Assembly: GCA_013389115.1 (NCBI GenBank)
Contig: JACADY010000033.1
Span: 1 to 50,366 of the forward strand
DNA length: 50,366 nt
DNA from: Alphaproteobacteria bacterium
GTDB lineage: Bacteria > Pseudomonadota > Alphaproteobacteria > Micropepsales > Micropepsaceae
Direction of reading: 5' to 3'
Shown here: in pieces, positions 1 to 10,416 of the stretch
How positions within the stretch are numbered: position 1 is the stretch's first letter
Layout of the letters: the number at the start of each line of letters is the position of its first letter
The notes under the pieces: model-generated
The model's database searches: none
Told to the model about the DNA's origin: nothing
Seen by the model: the letters and a program-made list of their open reading frames with translations, nothing else
Translations under genes and position numbers: made by a program

Positions 1-126
1 GGGGGGTGGGCCCGCCGGGGCGGGCCATGACAGCGGCGGGGTTGCCGTTGGGACTTCATCCTCACCCTTCGCTGGCGATGCCTCTCATTTCGGCTCAGGC
101 GCCAATCATCCGTGTACGGATAAACC

Positions 127-156
127 ATCATGGCCGGGACGATGCCCGGCCATGAT
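127..156 (-). terminator. Hairpin downstream of the dienelactone hydrolase gene
   Basis: A perfect 12-bp inverted repeat (ATCATGGCCGGG with its complement) encloses a 6-base loop. It starts about 33 bases past the stop codon of the minus-strand gene. The sequence after it on the minus strand (GGTTTATCC) is only weakly T-rich, so intrinsic termination is plausible but not certain. Confidence 0.5.
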
Positions 157-188
157 CCCTTGCGATGACGTTGGTGGCTGCGTTCGCG

Positions 189-890
189 TTACGCCAAATG
201 CTTCTTGAAGAAGGCAAGGGAAGCGGCGTTCGCCGCGAGCGCAGAGCCCGCATGGAAGTGCTTGCCGCCCATGCGGGCAAAGGCGTGGTCCTGCCCCATA
301 TAGGTTAGGATCGTGACATGGGGATTGGCCACAAGACCTGCGGCCACTTCGGCCTGGGCGGGCGGAGGCACGAACTCGTCCTTCTCGGCGACATGGAGAA
401 GAAGGGGTGCCTTGATGGCGCCCTGCTCGCCAAGGAAATTCTTGATGTTGACGCCATAGAAGCCAACGCTTGCGTTGGAATCGGTGCGCGCCGCGGTGAG
501 ATAGGCCAAGAGACCGCCAAGGCAGTAGCCTACGGCGCCGGCCTTGCCCGTGCAGCCCGGCTGCGCCCGCAAGGCCGTCAGGGTCGCCTGGATGTCCTTG
601 ACGCCCGCCGCGATGTCGAACTTGCCGAAGAGCTCAAAGGCCTTCTTCCATTCGGCCTCGGTCTTGTCGGTGATGTCGATGCCCGGCTCGATGCGCCAGA
701 AGAGGTCGGGCGCCAAGGCGAAGAAGCCTTCCGCCGCGAGCCCGTCGGCAATGGCGCGGACATTGGCGTTGACGCCAAAAATCTCCTGGATGACGACGAC
801 GCCGGGCCCCTTGCCCGCGGCGGGTTTGGCGAGATACGCGCCGAAGCTGCCACCATCATGCGCTTTGATCGTGATCATGCTGCCTGTCAT
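189..890 (-). CDS. Dienelactone hydrolase family protein
   Basis: A 233-residue alpha/beta hydrolase of normal length for the dienelactone hydrolase family. The nucleophile elbow GYCLGG places Cys at 123, Asp171 lies in AEKDEF and His202 in GQDHAF, which together form the family's Cys-Asp-His triad. Glu36 in QEIFG is also conserved. There is no signal peptide, so the enzyme should be cytoplasmic. True dienelactone hydrolases act in chlorocatechol degradation, but most genomic relatives have unknown ester or lactone substrates, and no aromatic-degradation genes lie nearby. Translation could begin at Met1 or at Met5 (878). The gene lies 53 bases downstream of the YyaL-like gene on the same strand, so the two may be co-transcribed. 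Confidence 0.9.
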   Translation of the reverse strand: MTGSMITIKAHDGGSFGAYLAKPAAGKGPGVVVIQEIFGVNANVRAIADGLAAEGFFALAPDLFWRIEPGIDITDKTEAEWKKAFELFGKFDIAAGVKDIQATLTALRAQPGCTGKAGAVGYCLGGLLAYLTAARTDSNASVGFYGVNIKNFLGEQGAIKAPLLLHVAEKDEFVPPPAQAEVAAGLVANPHVTILTYMGQDHAFARMGGKHFHAGSALAANAASLAFFKKHLA

Positions 891-943
891 GTCCGTCTTC
901 CTCTCTATCTCTTGGGCTGCAATCGAGAACGTGAATCCGGGCC

Positions 944-2992
<2,049 letters not shown>

Positions 2993-3055
2993 CTCTAAAG
3001 GAGTTGGGCGTAGATTGAGGGAACGCGGAACTATGTTAACGCTGCCTGGTGTCGT

Positions 3056-3206
3056 GATTTTTTAAGCCCGCTCATTTCCTGGTATCTTCGCAAGCGCGGA
3101 CTTCGAAAGCAAAACGGCACGAGAATCAATGCGTTGCTGGTGTCTTGCCGCTTCTGGAATTTGCCAGCTGCCGATATCGCGCTGAAGCGAAATTCGGAAT
3201 CGGGAC
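3056..3206. repeat. Dispersed structured intergenic repeat, copy A
   Basis: A stretch of about 151 bases that aligns over its whole length with 14369-14518, at roughly 70 % identity by eye. Shared blocks include GCGGACTTCGAAA, AATCAATGCGTTGCT and GCCGATATCG. Like the other copy it holds two stem-loops, here imperfect: 3056-3071 pairs with 3096-3110, and about 3149-3164 pairs with 3187-3202. It lies between the divergent starts of the YyaL-like gene and DUF6489. It carries two GANTC sites (3123 and 3197). No open frame of note is shared by the copies. Confidence 0.7.
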
Positions 3207-3248
3207 ATTCGCGAGCCTTTCAGTCGCATACCCGGGAGGACCGAGTCC

Positions 3249-3539
3249 ATGAAGTTTCGGATCGAAATCGACTGCACGCCGCTCGAGGCGCGCAAGTTCC
3301 TGGGCCTGCCGGATGTTGAGCCCATGCAGGAGGCCCTCATGGCCCAGGCCCAGGCGCAGCTCTCAAAGGCCATGGCCGTGATGGATCCAGAGACCGTGAT
3401 GCGCCAATGGCTCCCCATCGGCGTGCAAGGGATCGATCAATTGCAGAAATTCATGTTCTCGGCCGCGCAGGCCGCCATGGATCGCGGCAAGACGCGCCCC
3501 AAGGCGCCGACAGAAGAACCCGAGAAAAGTGGCGGATAG
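3249..3539 (+). CDS. DUF6489 family protein
   Basis: A 96-residue soluble protein that begins MKFRIEIDCTPLEARKFLGL, the hallmark opening of the alphaproteobacterial DUF6489 family. The middle is helical and rich in Ala, Gln and Met; the C-terminus is charged and probably disordered. The function is unknown. The start at 3249 is supported by a GGGAGGA ribosome-binding site ending nine bases upstream. The last 11 bases overlap the start of mnmE, which implies translational coupling. The resemblance of the helical part to phasin-like proteins is only superficial. Confidence 0.85.
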   Translation: MKFRIEIDCTPLEARKFLGLPDVEPMQEALMAQAQAQLSKAMAVMDPETVMRQWLPIGVQGIDQLQKFMFSAAQAAMDRGKTRPKAPTEEPEKSGG

Positions 3540-4878
3540 CGCCGACACGATCTTCGCGATTTCAAGCGGGCCGGGAAGGGCCGGCGTCGCCGTGGTCCGC
3601 GTCAGCGGCGCGAAGAGCGGCGCGGCGATCGCGGCCCTGACGGCAGGAGCGCCGCCGCCGCCTCGTACCGCGATGCTGCGGCGGATCGTTGATCCCCTTA
3701 CCGGCGAGGCGATCGACCGGGGCCTCGTCCTGTGGTTCCCCGCTCCCCACAGCTTTACTGGCGAAGACGTCGCGGAGTTCCAGGTCCATGGCGGGCGGGC
3801 CGTGCTCGCGGCGCTGTTCTCCTGTCTCGGCGCGATCGGATGCCGCCCGGCCGAAGCCGGCGAGTTCACCTTGCGCGCCTTTCGTGCGGGGCGGATCGAC
3901 CTTGCGGAGGCGGAGGGACTTGCCGATCTGCTGGCGGCGGAAACCCCGATGCAACGGCGCCTCGCGCTCAAGGCGATGGACGGGGAAATGAGCGCCCGCA
4001 TCGAGGCTTGGCGGCAGGGGCTGATCCGCATTCTCGCCCATGTCGAGGCCGTGATCGATTTCCCGGACGAAGACCTACCCGGCGGGCTCAATGCCCTGTC
4101 GCGCGAATCCCTTAGACAGCTTTCTGAAGACATCGCCCGAGCGCTGGAGAGGAGCGCCGGGGCGGCAGTGATGCGGGAGGGGTTCACGGTGGCGCTCATC
4201 GGCGCGGCCAATGTGGGCAAGTCCTCGCTGCTCAACAAGCTCACGGGGTCCGAGGTCGCGATCGTCTCGCCGATTGCGGGGACGACGCGGGATGTCCTTA
4301 CCGTGCGGCTCGACCTTGAGGGCTATCTCATCGAACTTGCCGACATGGCGGGCTTACGCGAAGCCGGCGACGCGATCGAGGCCGAGGGCGTTCGCCGGGC
4401 GAAGGGGCGGGCAGAGCTGGCCGATCTGCGTCTCCTTATCGTTGAGCCCGCAAACCCCTCGCCGCCGGCCGAGGCGAAATCCTTGCTCAAGCCCCAAGAC
4501 CTGCTCGTCCTCAACAAGGCCGACCTCCTCGGCGCGGAAGACGCGCGGGCGATGGCAAAGGCCCTGGGGCCGGGGGCGATCCTTGCCTCCGCCAAATCCG
4601 ATGATGGCCATGCGGCGCTGCTTCATGCCCTCGCGGCCAAGGTCAAGGCGCTTGCCGGGAGTGTCAGCGATGTGTCCTTCGCGCGCGCCCGGCAGGTGCA
4701 GGCGCTCCAGGAGACGCAAGGGGCGCTCGGCCGGGCCCTTTCGGCCGGCGAGGGGCAAGACGAATTGCTCGCCGAAGACCTTCGCCTCGCGGCGCGGGCC
4801 CTGGGGCGGATCTCCGGGCGGGTCGATGTCGAGGACTTGCTCGATGTCATCTTTTCCGAGTTCTGTATCGGCAAGTGA
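3529..4878 (+). CDS. mnmE: tRNA uridine-5-carboxymethylaminomethyl modification GTPase MnmE
   Basis: A 449-residue GTPase that works with MnmG to modify U34 of certain tRNAs, using a formyl-tetrahydrofolate-derived carbon. The N-terminal folate-binding domain covers about residues 1-120 and a helical domain surrounds the G domain. G-domain motifs are visible: G1 around GAANVGKSS (about 224-232), G2 GTTRD (about 250), and G4 NKAD (about 329). The C-terminus ends in FCIGK, whose Cys is the conserved catalytic residue of the family. Translation starts at a GTG inside the end of the DUF6489 gene. A parS site begins at the base after the stop codon. Confidence 0.97.
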   Translation: MADSADTIFAISSGPGRAGVAVVRVSGAKSGAAIAALTAGAPPPPRTAMLRRIVDPLTGEAIDRGLVLWFPAPHSFTGEDVAEFQVHGGRAVLAALFSCLGAIGCRPAEAGEFTLRAFRAGRIDLAEAEGLADLLAAETPMQRRLALKAMDGEMSARIEAWRQGLIRILAHVEAVIDFPDEDLPGGLNALSRESLRQLSEDIARALERSAGAAVMREGFTVALIGAANVGKSSLLNKLTGSEVAIVSPIAGTTRDVLTVRLDLEGYLIELADMAGLREAGDAIEAEGVRRAKGRAELADLRLLIVEPANPSPPAEAKSLLKPQDLLVLNKADLLGAEDARAMAKALGPGAILASAKSDDGHAALLHALAAKVKALAGSVSDVSFARARQVQALQETQGALGRALSAGEGQDELLAEDLRLAARALGRISGRVDVEDLLDVIFSEFCIGK

Positions 4879-4894
4879 TGTTTCACGTGAAACA
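4879..4894. promoter_or_regulatory. parS centromere site 1
   Basis: The 16-bp palindrome TGTTTCACGTGAAACA matches the bacterial parS consensus perfectly and begins right after the mnmE stop codon. ParB, encoded 3.6 kb away, is expected to bind it and spread to form the partition complex. A second site lies at 7027. Confidence 0.93.
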
Positions 4895-4913
4895 GCATTG
4901 AGGCGGGCGGCCG

Positions 4914-5058
4914 GAGTCAAACGCCAAGCCAGCGAAGGGCTCTCGAGTCATGGGCGGGCGGGATCTGTGCCATTTTGAATCGCTATCGAAACGATAGCCA
5001 AAACGATTCAGACATTGCGGAATCCGATTCGTTAACGCTGCACCAGGCAGCGCGATTC
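4914..5058. promoter_or_regulatory. GANTC cluster and hairpin between mnmE and mnmG
   Basis: Seven GANTC pentamers start at 4914, 4945, 4977, 5005, 5020, 5026 and 5054. This is the recognition sequence of CcrM, the cell-cycle DNA methyltransferase of alphaproteobacteria. About 0.6 would be expected by chance in this length. The same region has a hairpin, GCTATCG-AAA-CGATAGC (4982-4998), flanked by GAATCG (4977-4982) and CGATTC (5004-5009), which extend the dyad. Methylation-dependent control of mnmG or of the partition region is an inference. Confidence 0.6.
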
Positions 5059-5077
5059 ACTTGCCCTTTTCTCGACT

Positions 5078-5106
5078 TTGACAGTTTTTACTGGGCGCTT
5101 TATTGC
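5078..5106 (+). promoter_or_regulatory. Candidate mnmG promoter
   Basis: A perfect -35 box TTGACA (5078-5083) is separated by 17 bases from TATTGC (5101-5106), a weak -10 match. Initiation from it would fall within a base or two of the ATG at 5115, giving a transcript with almost no leader. That agrees with the absence of a Shine-Dalgarno sequence. Confidence 0.35.
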
Positions 5107-5114
5107 TCGCGGCC

Positions 5115-6986
5115 ATGAAACAGCGCGTCGATTTCGATGTCATTGTTGTGGGGGGCGGGCATGCCGGCTGCGAAGCCGCGGCGGCGTCCGCCCGCATGGG
5201 TGCGCGGACGGCGCTGCTCACCCATCGGCGCAACACGATCGGCGAGATGTCCTGCAATCCGGCTATTGGCGGCCTTGGCAAGGGGCATCTGGTGCGGGAG
5301 ATCGATGCGCTCGATGGTGTGATGGGCCGGGTCGCGGATGCGGCCGGCATCCAGTTCAAGCTGCTCAACCGGCGCAAAGGACCGGCCGTGCGCGGCCCCC
5401 GGGCCCAGGCGGATCGCAAGCTCTATCGGCAGGCGATGCAGGCGATGCTTGACGATTTTCCCGGCCTTTCCATCATCGAGGCGGCGGTTGAGGACCTTAT
5501 CGTGCATGAGGGGCGCTGTGTGGGGGTTGCCGGCGGCGATGGTTTCCCGTGGCGGGCGGGCGCTGTCGTCCTGACGACGGGGACGTTTCTCAACGGCCTC
5601 ATCCATATCGGCGAGCGGAAGATCCCCGCCGGGCGGGTCAATGAGGCCCCGGCGATCGGGCTTTCAAAGACACTCTATGGCCTTGGTCTGCGCATGGGGC
5701 GGCTCAAGACCGGCACGCCTGCGCGGCTCGACGGGCGCAGCATCGACTGGGCCTCGCTTGAAAGGCAGGAGGGGGATGAACCGCCGTCGCCCTTCTCGTT
5801 CCTCACGAGGCGGATCGCGACACCGCAGATCGCCTGCGGGATCACGACGACGACCGAGGCGACGCACGCGGTCATCCGGCGCAATCTGGCGCGGGCACCC
5901 ATGTATTCGGGACAAATCCATTCCTCCGGACCGCGCTACTGTCCCTCGATCGAGGACAAGGTCGTGCGGTTCGCGGACAAGGCGGGGCACCAGATCTTTC
6001 TCGAGCCCGAAGGGCTCGATGACGACACTGTCTATCCCAACGGGATATCGACCTCGCTGCCGGAAGAGGTGCAGGCCGAGCTGATCGCGACGATCCCGGG
6101 GCTTGAGCGGGCGCGCATCCTGCGGCCGGGCTATGCGATCGAATACGACTATGTCGATCCAAGGGAGCTCACCCATGCGCTTGCCCTCAAGCAGGTGAAG
6201 GGACTTTTCTTTGCCGGGCAGATCAATGGGACGACAGGCTATGAGGAGGCGGCGGCGCAGGGCCTCGTCGCCGGGCTCAATGCCGCGCGCGCGGCCGGGG
6301 GCGGGGCGCCCGTCACCTTCGACCGGGCGGAGGCCTATCTCGGCGTGCTTATCGATGACCTCGTCACGCGGGGGGTGAGCGAGCCCTATCGGATGTTCAC
6401 CTCGCGCGCGGAATACCGTCTCGCCCAGCGGGCCGATAACGCCGATCAGCGCCTGACGGGCAGGGGGATCGCGCTTGGCTGCGTGGGCGGGGAACGCGGG
6501 CAGCATTTCGCCGCCAAGATGGCGGCGCTCAATGCCTGGCGCGGCACGCTCGATCGCTTAAAGGCGACGCCGGCGCGTGCCCAGGAGGCTGGGATCAAGG
6601 TCAATCAGGACGGACGTTCACGCAGCGCGTTCGAGCTTCTTTCTTTTGCCGACATCGATCTGCCGCTCCTGTCGCGGCTTTGGCCCGAGCTTTCCCACAT
6701 TCCTGCCGACCTTGCCGAGCAGCTTGCGATCGATGCGCATTATGCCGTCTATCTCGCGCGGCAGGAGGCCGATATCGCCGCGTTCCGGCGGGATGAGAGC
6801 CTTGGCCTGCCTGGGGAACTCGATTATGGGCGGGTGCCCGGGCTTTCCACCGAAATCCGGCAGCGGCTGATGCGGGTTCGGCCCGCAACGCTGGGGCAGG
6901 CGGCGCGGATCGAGGGCGTGACGCCTGCGGCGCTCGGCGCCATTCTCGCCTTTCTCAAGGGCCAGAAATCCAAGGTTTCGGCGTGA
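5115..6986 (+). CDS. mnmG: tRNA uridine-5-carboxymethylaminomethyl modification enzyme MnmG (GidA)
   Basis: A 623-residue FAD enzyme, the partner of MnmE in wobble-uridine modification. The dinucleotide-binding motif [11 protein letters not shown] is at the N-terminus. The GidA signature [20 protein letters not shown] follows at about 50-70, and the second signature around [19 protein letters not shown] at about 365-385. The C-terminal helical domain that contacts MnmE is complete. I chose the ATG at 5115 because the protein then begins [15 protein letters not shown]; a TTG at 5103 is in frame but less likely. The stop overlaps the rsmG start by 4 bases. Confidence 0.97.
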   Translation: MKQRVDFDVIVVGGGHAGCEAAAASARMGARTALLTHRRNTIGEMSCNPAIGGLGKGHLVREIDALDGVMGRVADAAGIQFKLLNRRKGPAVRGPRAQADRKLYRQAMQAMLDDFPGLSIIEAAVEDLIVHEGRCVGVAGGDGFPWRAGAVVLTTGTFLNGLIHIGERKIPAGRVNEAPAIGLSKTLYGLGLRMGRLKTGTPARLDGRSIDWASLERQEGDEPPSPFSFLTRRIATPQIACGITTTTEATHAVIRRNLARAPMYSGQIHSSGPRYCPSIEDKVVRFADKAGHQIFLEPEGLDDDTVYPNGISTSLPEEVQAELIATIPGLERARILRPGYAIEYDYVDPRELTHALALKQVKGLFFAGQINGTTGYEEAAAQGLVAGLNAARAAGGGAPVTFDRAEAYLGVLIDDLVTRGVSEPYRMFTSRAEYRLAQRADNADQRLTGRGIALGCVGGERGQHFAAKMAALNAWRGTLDRLKATPARAQEAGIKVNQDGRSRSAFELLSFADIDLPLLSRLWPELSHIPADLAEQLAIDAHYAVYLARQEADIAAFRRDESLGLPGELDYGRVPGLSTEIRQRLMRVRPATLGQAARIEGVTPAALGAILAFLKGQKSKVSA

Positions 6987-7618
6987 GCGAGGAATTGAAT
7001 TCAGAAATTCCCGCACCCCTTGCGGGCGTTTCACGTGAAACAATCCACAGGCTCAGGCGCTATGCGGCGCTGCTTGAGGCGTGGAACTCCCGCATCAATC
7101 TGGTGGCAGATTCGACGCTTTCCACTATCTGGGAGCGGCATTTCGCCGATTCGGCGCAGCTTCTGCCCCTCATTCCCGGCGATGCCAAGCGCATCGTCGA
7201 TCTTGGCAGCGGGGCGGGGTTTCCGGGGCTCGTGCTGGCGCTCTGCCTTTCTGACCGTGCGGGCCTTGAGGTGATCCTCATCGAGAGTATCGCCAAGAAG
7301 TGCCGGTTCCTCGAAGCGGTGATCGCGGAGACCGGGGCGCCGGCGCGCGTTATCCAGGCGCGGGCGGAGGCGATCGCGCCCATCCGCGCCGATGTGGTCA
7401 CGGCGCGGGCGGTTGCGCCGCTCGCCGAGCTCTTGGCGCTGGCGCGGCCGTTCATGGGTCCACAGAGCCTCGGTCTCTTTCTCAAGGGGCGAAAAGCGGA
7501 AGAAGAGCTCGCAGCGGCGCAGCGCTTCTGGCAATTTGGTTTCGAGCTGGTTAAAAGCGAAACGGATGCCCAAGCGCGCATCGTCGTGGTGAGGTCTCGC
7601 CCCCATGTCCGTCGTTGA
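6983..7618 (+). CDS. rsmG: 16S rRNA (guanine527-N7)-methyltransferase RsmG (GidB)
   Basis: A 211-residue S-adenosylmethionine methyltransferase that modifies G527 of 16S rRNA; loss of RsmG is known to give low-level streptomycin resistance. The SAM-binding motif [16 protein letters not shown] is at about 69-84, with the family's preceding segment [19 protein letters not shown]. Translation begins at a GTG that overlaps the mnmG stop (GTGA). A parS palindrome is embedded in codons 15-20 and is read as GVSRET. The end overlaps parA by 14 bases, so mnmG, rsmG and parA look like one coupled operon. Confidence 0.95.
   Translation: MSEELNSEIPAPLAGVSRETIHRLRRYAALLEAWNSRINLVADSTLSTIWERHFADSAQLLPLIPGDAKRIVDLGSGAGFPGLVLALCLSDRAGLEVILIESIAKKCRFLEAVIAETGAPARVIQARAEAIAPIRADVVTARAVAPLAELLALARPFMGPQSLGLFLKGRKAEEELAAAQRFWQFGFELVKSETDAQARIVVVRSRPHVRR
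7027..7042. promoter_or_regulatory. parS centromere site 2, inside rsmG
   Basis: CGTTTCACGTGAAACA matches the parS consensus at 15 of 16 positions (first base C for T). It lies within the coding sequence of rsmG, about 2.1 kb from site 1 and 1.4 kb before parB. Confidence 0.88.
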
Positions 7619-8474
7619 AGATCTCCGCAGTTCCCCGCGTGCGGATTTGCATGGGGCTCGTGTTCTTGCCGTCGCCAATCAAAAGGGGGGCGTCGGCAAA
7701 ACCACGACCGCCATCAATCTGGGCACCGCGCTTGCCGCAGTGGGCGAGCGGGTGCTGATCCTCGATCTCGATGCGCAAGGCAATGCCAGTACCGGCCTTG
7801 GCATTTTGCGCCAGGCGCGGACGCTCACGACCTATGATGTGCTGATCGGACGGTGCGGCATCGAAGAGGCGATCCAGTCGACGGCCATTCCGGGCCTGTC
7901 GATCATCCCCTCGACGGTGGATCTCTCGGGCGCCGAAATGGAACTCGTGGGGGCGCCCCGCCGATCGTTCAAACTGCGCGACGCCCTCTCGGCGTTCCTA
8001 GCGCGCGGCAGGGCGAAGGGTGGCGCGGAAGGCGGCCCCTATTCCTATGTGCTCATCGATTGTCCGCCCTCGCTCAATCTCCTCACCATCAATGCGATGA
8101 CGGCATCGCATGGCGTCATCGTGCCGCTGCAATGCGAGTTCTTCGCGCTCGAGGGCCTAAGCCAGCTCATCCGCACCATCGACCTCGTCAAAGGCAGCCT
8201 CAATCCCGGACTCGAAATTCAAGGGGTTGTGTTGACAATGTATGATCGCCGCAACAACTTGAGCGATCAGGTCGCGAACGATGTGCGGGCCTATCTCGGC
8301 GACAAGGTCTATCAGACCGTCATCCCGCGAAATGTCCGCATCTCCGAAGCGCCGAGCCATGGGTTGCCTGCGATCGTCTATGACCACCGCTGCGCGGGCA
8401 GCCAGGCGTATATCAAGCTTGCAAGCGAACTCATTCAGCGCGAACGCGGCATCAAAGTGGCGGAAGGAGCGTAA
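7605..8474 (+). CDS. parA: Chromosome-partitioning ATPase ParA (Soj)
   Basis: A 289-residue Walker-type ATPase that segregates the ParB-parS complex along the nucleoid. The deviant Walker A motif KGGVGKTTT is at 27-35, with the signature lysine before the GK pair. The Walker A' segment VLILDLDAQGNASTGLG and the Walker B segment YVLIDCPPSL are intact. The length is typical of chromosomal ParA, without an N-terminal DNA-binding domain. It overlaps the end of rsmG by 14 bases and is followed after 4 bases by parB. Confidence 0.97.
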   Translation: MSVVEDLRSSPRADLHGARVLAVANQKGGVGKTTTAINLGTALAAVGERVLILDLDAQGNASTGLGILRQARTLTTYDVLIGRCGIEEAIQSTAIPGLSIIPSTVDLSGAEMELVGAPRRSFKLRDALSAFLARGRAKGGAEGGPYSYVLIDCPPSLNLLTINAMTASHGVIVPLQCEFFALEGLSQLIRTIDLVKGSLNPGLEIQGVVLTMYDRRNNLSDQVANDVRAYLGDKVYQTVIPRNVRISEAPSHGLPAIVYDHRCAGSQAYIKLASELIQRERGIKVAEGA

Positions 8475-8478
8475 GGGC

Positions 8479-9366
8479 ATGGCGGAACCGGCAAAGCAGG
8501 GCAGGCTCGGCCGCGGTCTTTCGGCGCTCATGGGCGATGCCGATCTTGCGCCCAGCGCCAGCGCCGACCGGGGGCGGTCCTTACGCGAAATTCCCATCGA
8601 GTTCCTGCGCGCCAACCCATTCCAGCCGCGCCAGGTCTTCACCCCCGAAGACCTCGATGACCTGACCAATTCGATCCGCGAGAAGGGCATCATTCAGCCC
8701 ATCGTCGTGCGGCCCATGAAGGGCGAGGCCAACGCCTTTCAAATAGTTGCGGGCGAACGGCGCTGGCGCGCGGCTCAGCGGCTCGGCCTGCATCAGGTGC
8801 CGGTGGTCGTCAAAGACTTCAGCGACGCCGAAGCGCTTGAAGTCGCGATCATCGAGAACGTCCAGCGCGCCGATCTCAATCCGGTCGAAGAGGCGACGGG
8901 CTATCACAATCTGGTCGAACAGTTCTCCTATACGCAGGAACAGCTCGCCGGCGTGATCGGCAAGAGCCGAAGCCATATCGCCAATACGCTGCGGCTCCTC
9001 AACCTGCCGGGGCGGGTGCGCGACTATCTGATGGAAGGCAAGCTCACGGCCGGCCATGCGCGCGCGCTCATCACGGCAGAGGACCCGGTTATGCTCGCCG
9101 ACCTCATCGTCTCCAAGGGGCTCTCGGTGCGCGAGGCTGAAGCCGCGACGCGGGCCGCCAAGGGCAAGCTCGAAGCGAAAAAGGCGGCGCCCGTCCGCAA
9201 GGCGAAGGATGCGGATACGCGCGAGCTCGAGCGCTCGATCGCGGCGGCGCTCGGCCTTCATGTCGAGATCGACCACAAGGGCGAGAAGGGCGGCGAGGTT
9301 CGTATCCGCTACAAGACGCTCGACCAGCTCGATGAAGTCTGCCGCCGCCTGACGCTGGGCGGATAG
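8479..9366 (+). CDS. parB: Chromosome-partitioning protein ParB (Spo0J)
   Basis: A 295-residue CTP-dependent clamp that loads at parS. It starts with the ParA-interacting segment GRLGRGLSALMGD. The CTP-binding ParB/Srx domain contains GERRWRAAQ (about 92-100), the helix-turn-helix lies around EQLAGVIGKSRSHIANTL (about 154-172), and a C-terminal dimerisation domain ends the protein. I placed the start at the ATG at 8479, four bases after the parA stop, with AAGGAG upstream. An in-frame extension back to 8281 runs inside parA and is not real. The stop is only 4 bases from the convergent holA stop. Confidence 0.96.
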   Translation: MAEPAKQGRLGRGLSALMGDADLAPSASADRGRSLREIPIEFLRANPFQPRQVFTPEDLDDLTNSIREKGIIQPIVVRPMKGEANAFQIVAGERRWRAAQRLGLHQVPVVVKDFSDAEALEVAIIENVQRADLNPVEEATGYHNLVEQFSYTQEQLAGVIGKSRSHIANTLRLLNLPGRVRDYLMEGKLTAGHARALITAEDPVMLADLIVSKGLSVREAEAATRAAKGKLEAKKAAPVRKAKDADTRELERSIAAALGLHVEIDHKGEKGGEVRIRYKTLDQLDEVCRRLTLGG

Positions 9367-9370
9367 GCCT

Positions 9371-10402
9371 TTAAGCCCCGCGCCTCGCCGCAAGCGCCGC
9401 GGCACTCATGAGCGCGCGGGAGGTGATCGCCTCTTCGGGCGTGCCTGTCTGCTTTGACAGGCGCTCCGCCTCCAACAACTGGGCGAGCGCGTCTTCCAGC
9501 TTCTGCAGCGTCCATCTTTGCATTTGGCTGGAGATCGCGGCCTTGCGCGACCAGGGAACGAAGATCTTCATCGTACTTGCGGCGGCATCGAGATCGCGGC
9601 CAGCGGCGGTGATCGCATGTAGGCGCAGCAGGTGTCCTGATACCATGCGCAAGAGGCCGATGCCGGTCGTGCCGCTTTCAGCGCTGCGGGCAAGGAGTGC
9701 GGCGAGCCGCGCCATGTCGCCATCGGCAACCGCGTCCGCAATGTCGTCGGTCTCGGCCTCGAGCGAACCGACGACGATGGCGCGGATGTCGGCCTCGGTG
9801 ACGGGCCTGGCCTCGCCCTCGCGCGCGCCGAGATAAAGCGAAAGCTTTGCGATCTCGCTGCGAATGATGCCGCGATCCGCCGGCAGATGCGCGGCAAGCT
9901 CGGCCGCGATGGCATGCCCGGCGGCAAGGCCCATCTCCTTCATCAGTGTACTGATCGCCTCCTCGAGCGCGGCGCCCGTCTCGGGATAGCAGGGAAGGCA
10001 GGCCGCGTGCGGGGCCGCTTCGAAAAGCTTGACGAGCGCACTCTTTGCGCCCAGGTCGCCCGCCTCGATCACCACAAGCGCTTCGGCATTGGCGGCATCG
10101 AGCAGGGCTTCGAGCGGCTTTGCGATCGCTTCTCCCGCGTCGCGCACGCGCACGACGCGCCTGCCGCCCAGCATCGAGAGGGCGGCGGCTTCGTCGATGA
10201 GGCGGCTAGGATTCTTGGCGATCTCGGCGCCGGTCAGCAGCGCGACGCGGAAGGCGTCGCCGAGATCGGGCACGACGGCGCGCGCGAGGCGCTCGGCGCG
10301 CTCATGGACCAGATTCGATTCGGATCCGAAAACAAGCGCGGCGCGCAGCGATGCGGGCGGCTTTTTAACGAAGCCTTCGATCTCGCCTGCGCGAAGTTTC
10401 AC
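9371..10402 (-). CDS. holA: DNA polymerase III delta subunit HolA
   Basis: A 343-residue clamp-loader subunit that opens the beta sliding clamp. The N-terminus, MKLRAGEIEGFVKKPPASLR, and the block LVFGSESNLVHERAERLARA are typical of alphaproteobacterial HolA. The family is diverged from E. coli delta, so the assignment rests on these blocks, the length and the gene order. It is transcribed from leuS and lptE, with 14 bases between the lptE stop and its start. It converges on parB with a 4-base gap. Confidence 0.9.
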   Translation of the reverse strand: MKLRAGEIEGFVKKPPASLRAALVFGSESNLVHERAERLARAVVPDLGDAFRVALLTGAEIAKNPSRLIDEAAALSMLGGRRVVRVRDAGEAIAKPLEALLDAANAEALVVIEAGDLGAKSALVKLFEAAPHAACLPCYPETGAALEEAISTLMKEMGLAAGHAIAAELAAHLPADRGIIRSEIAKLSLYLGAREGEARPVTEADIRAIVVGSLEAETDDIADAVADGDMARLAALLARSAESGTTGIGLLRMVSGHLLRLHAITAAGRDLDAAASTMKIFVPWSRKAAISSQMQRWTLQKLEDALAQLLEAERLSKQTGTPEEAITSRALMSAAALAARRGA

Positions 10403-10416
10403 GCGTATCCGCCTTT

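Noticed and set aside
1..188. Gene fragment at the left edge
   Set aside because: No convincing reading frame or family similarity was found; only GC-rich inverted repeats and the terminator-like hairpin at 127-156 are visible.
4879..5114. Replication origin between mnmE and mnmG
   Set aside because: The position near parAB is suggestive, but I see no cluster of DnaA boxes close to TTATCCACA and no long AT-rich unwinding segment.
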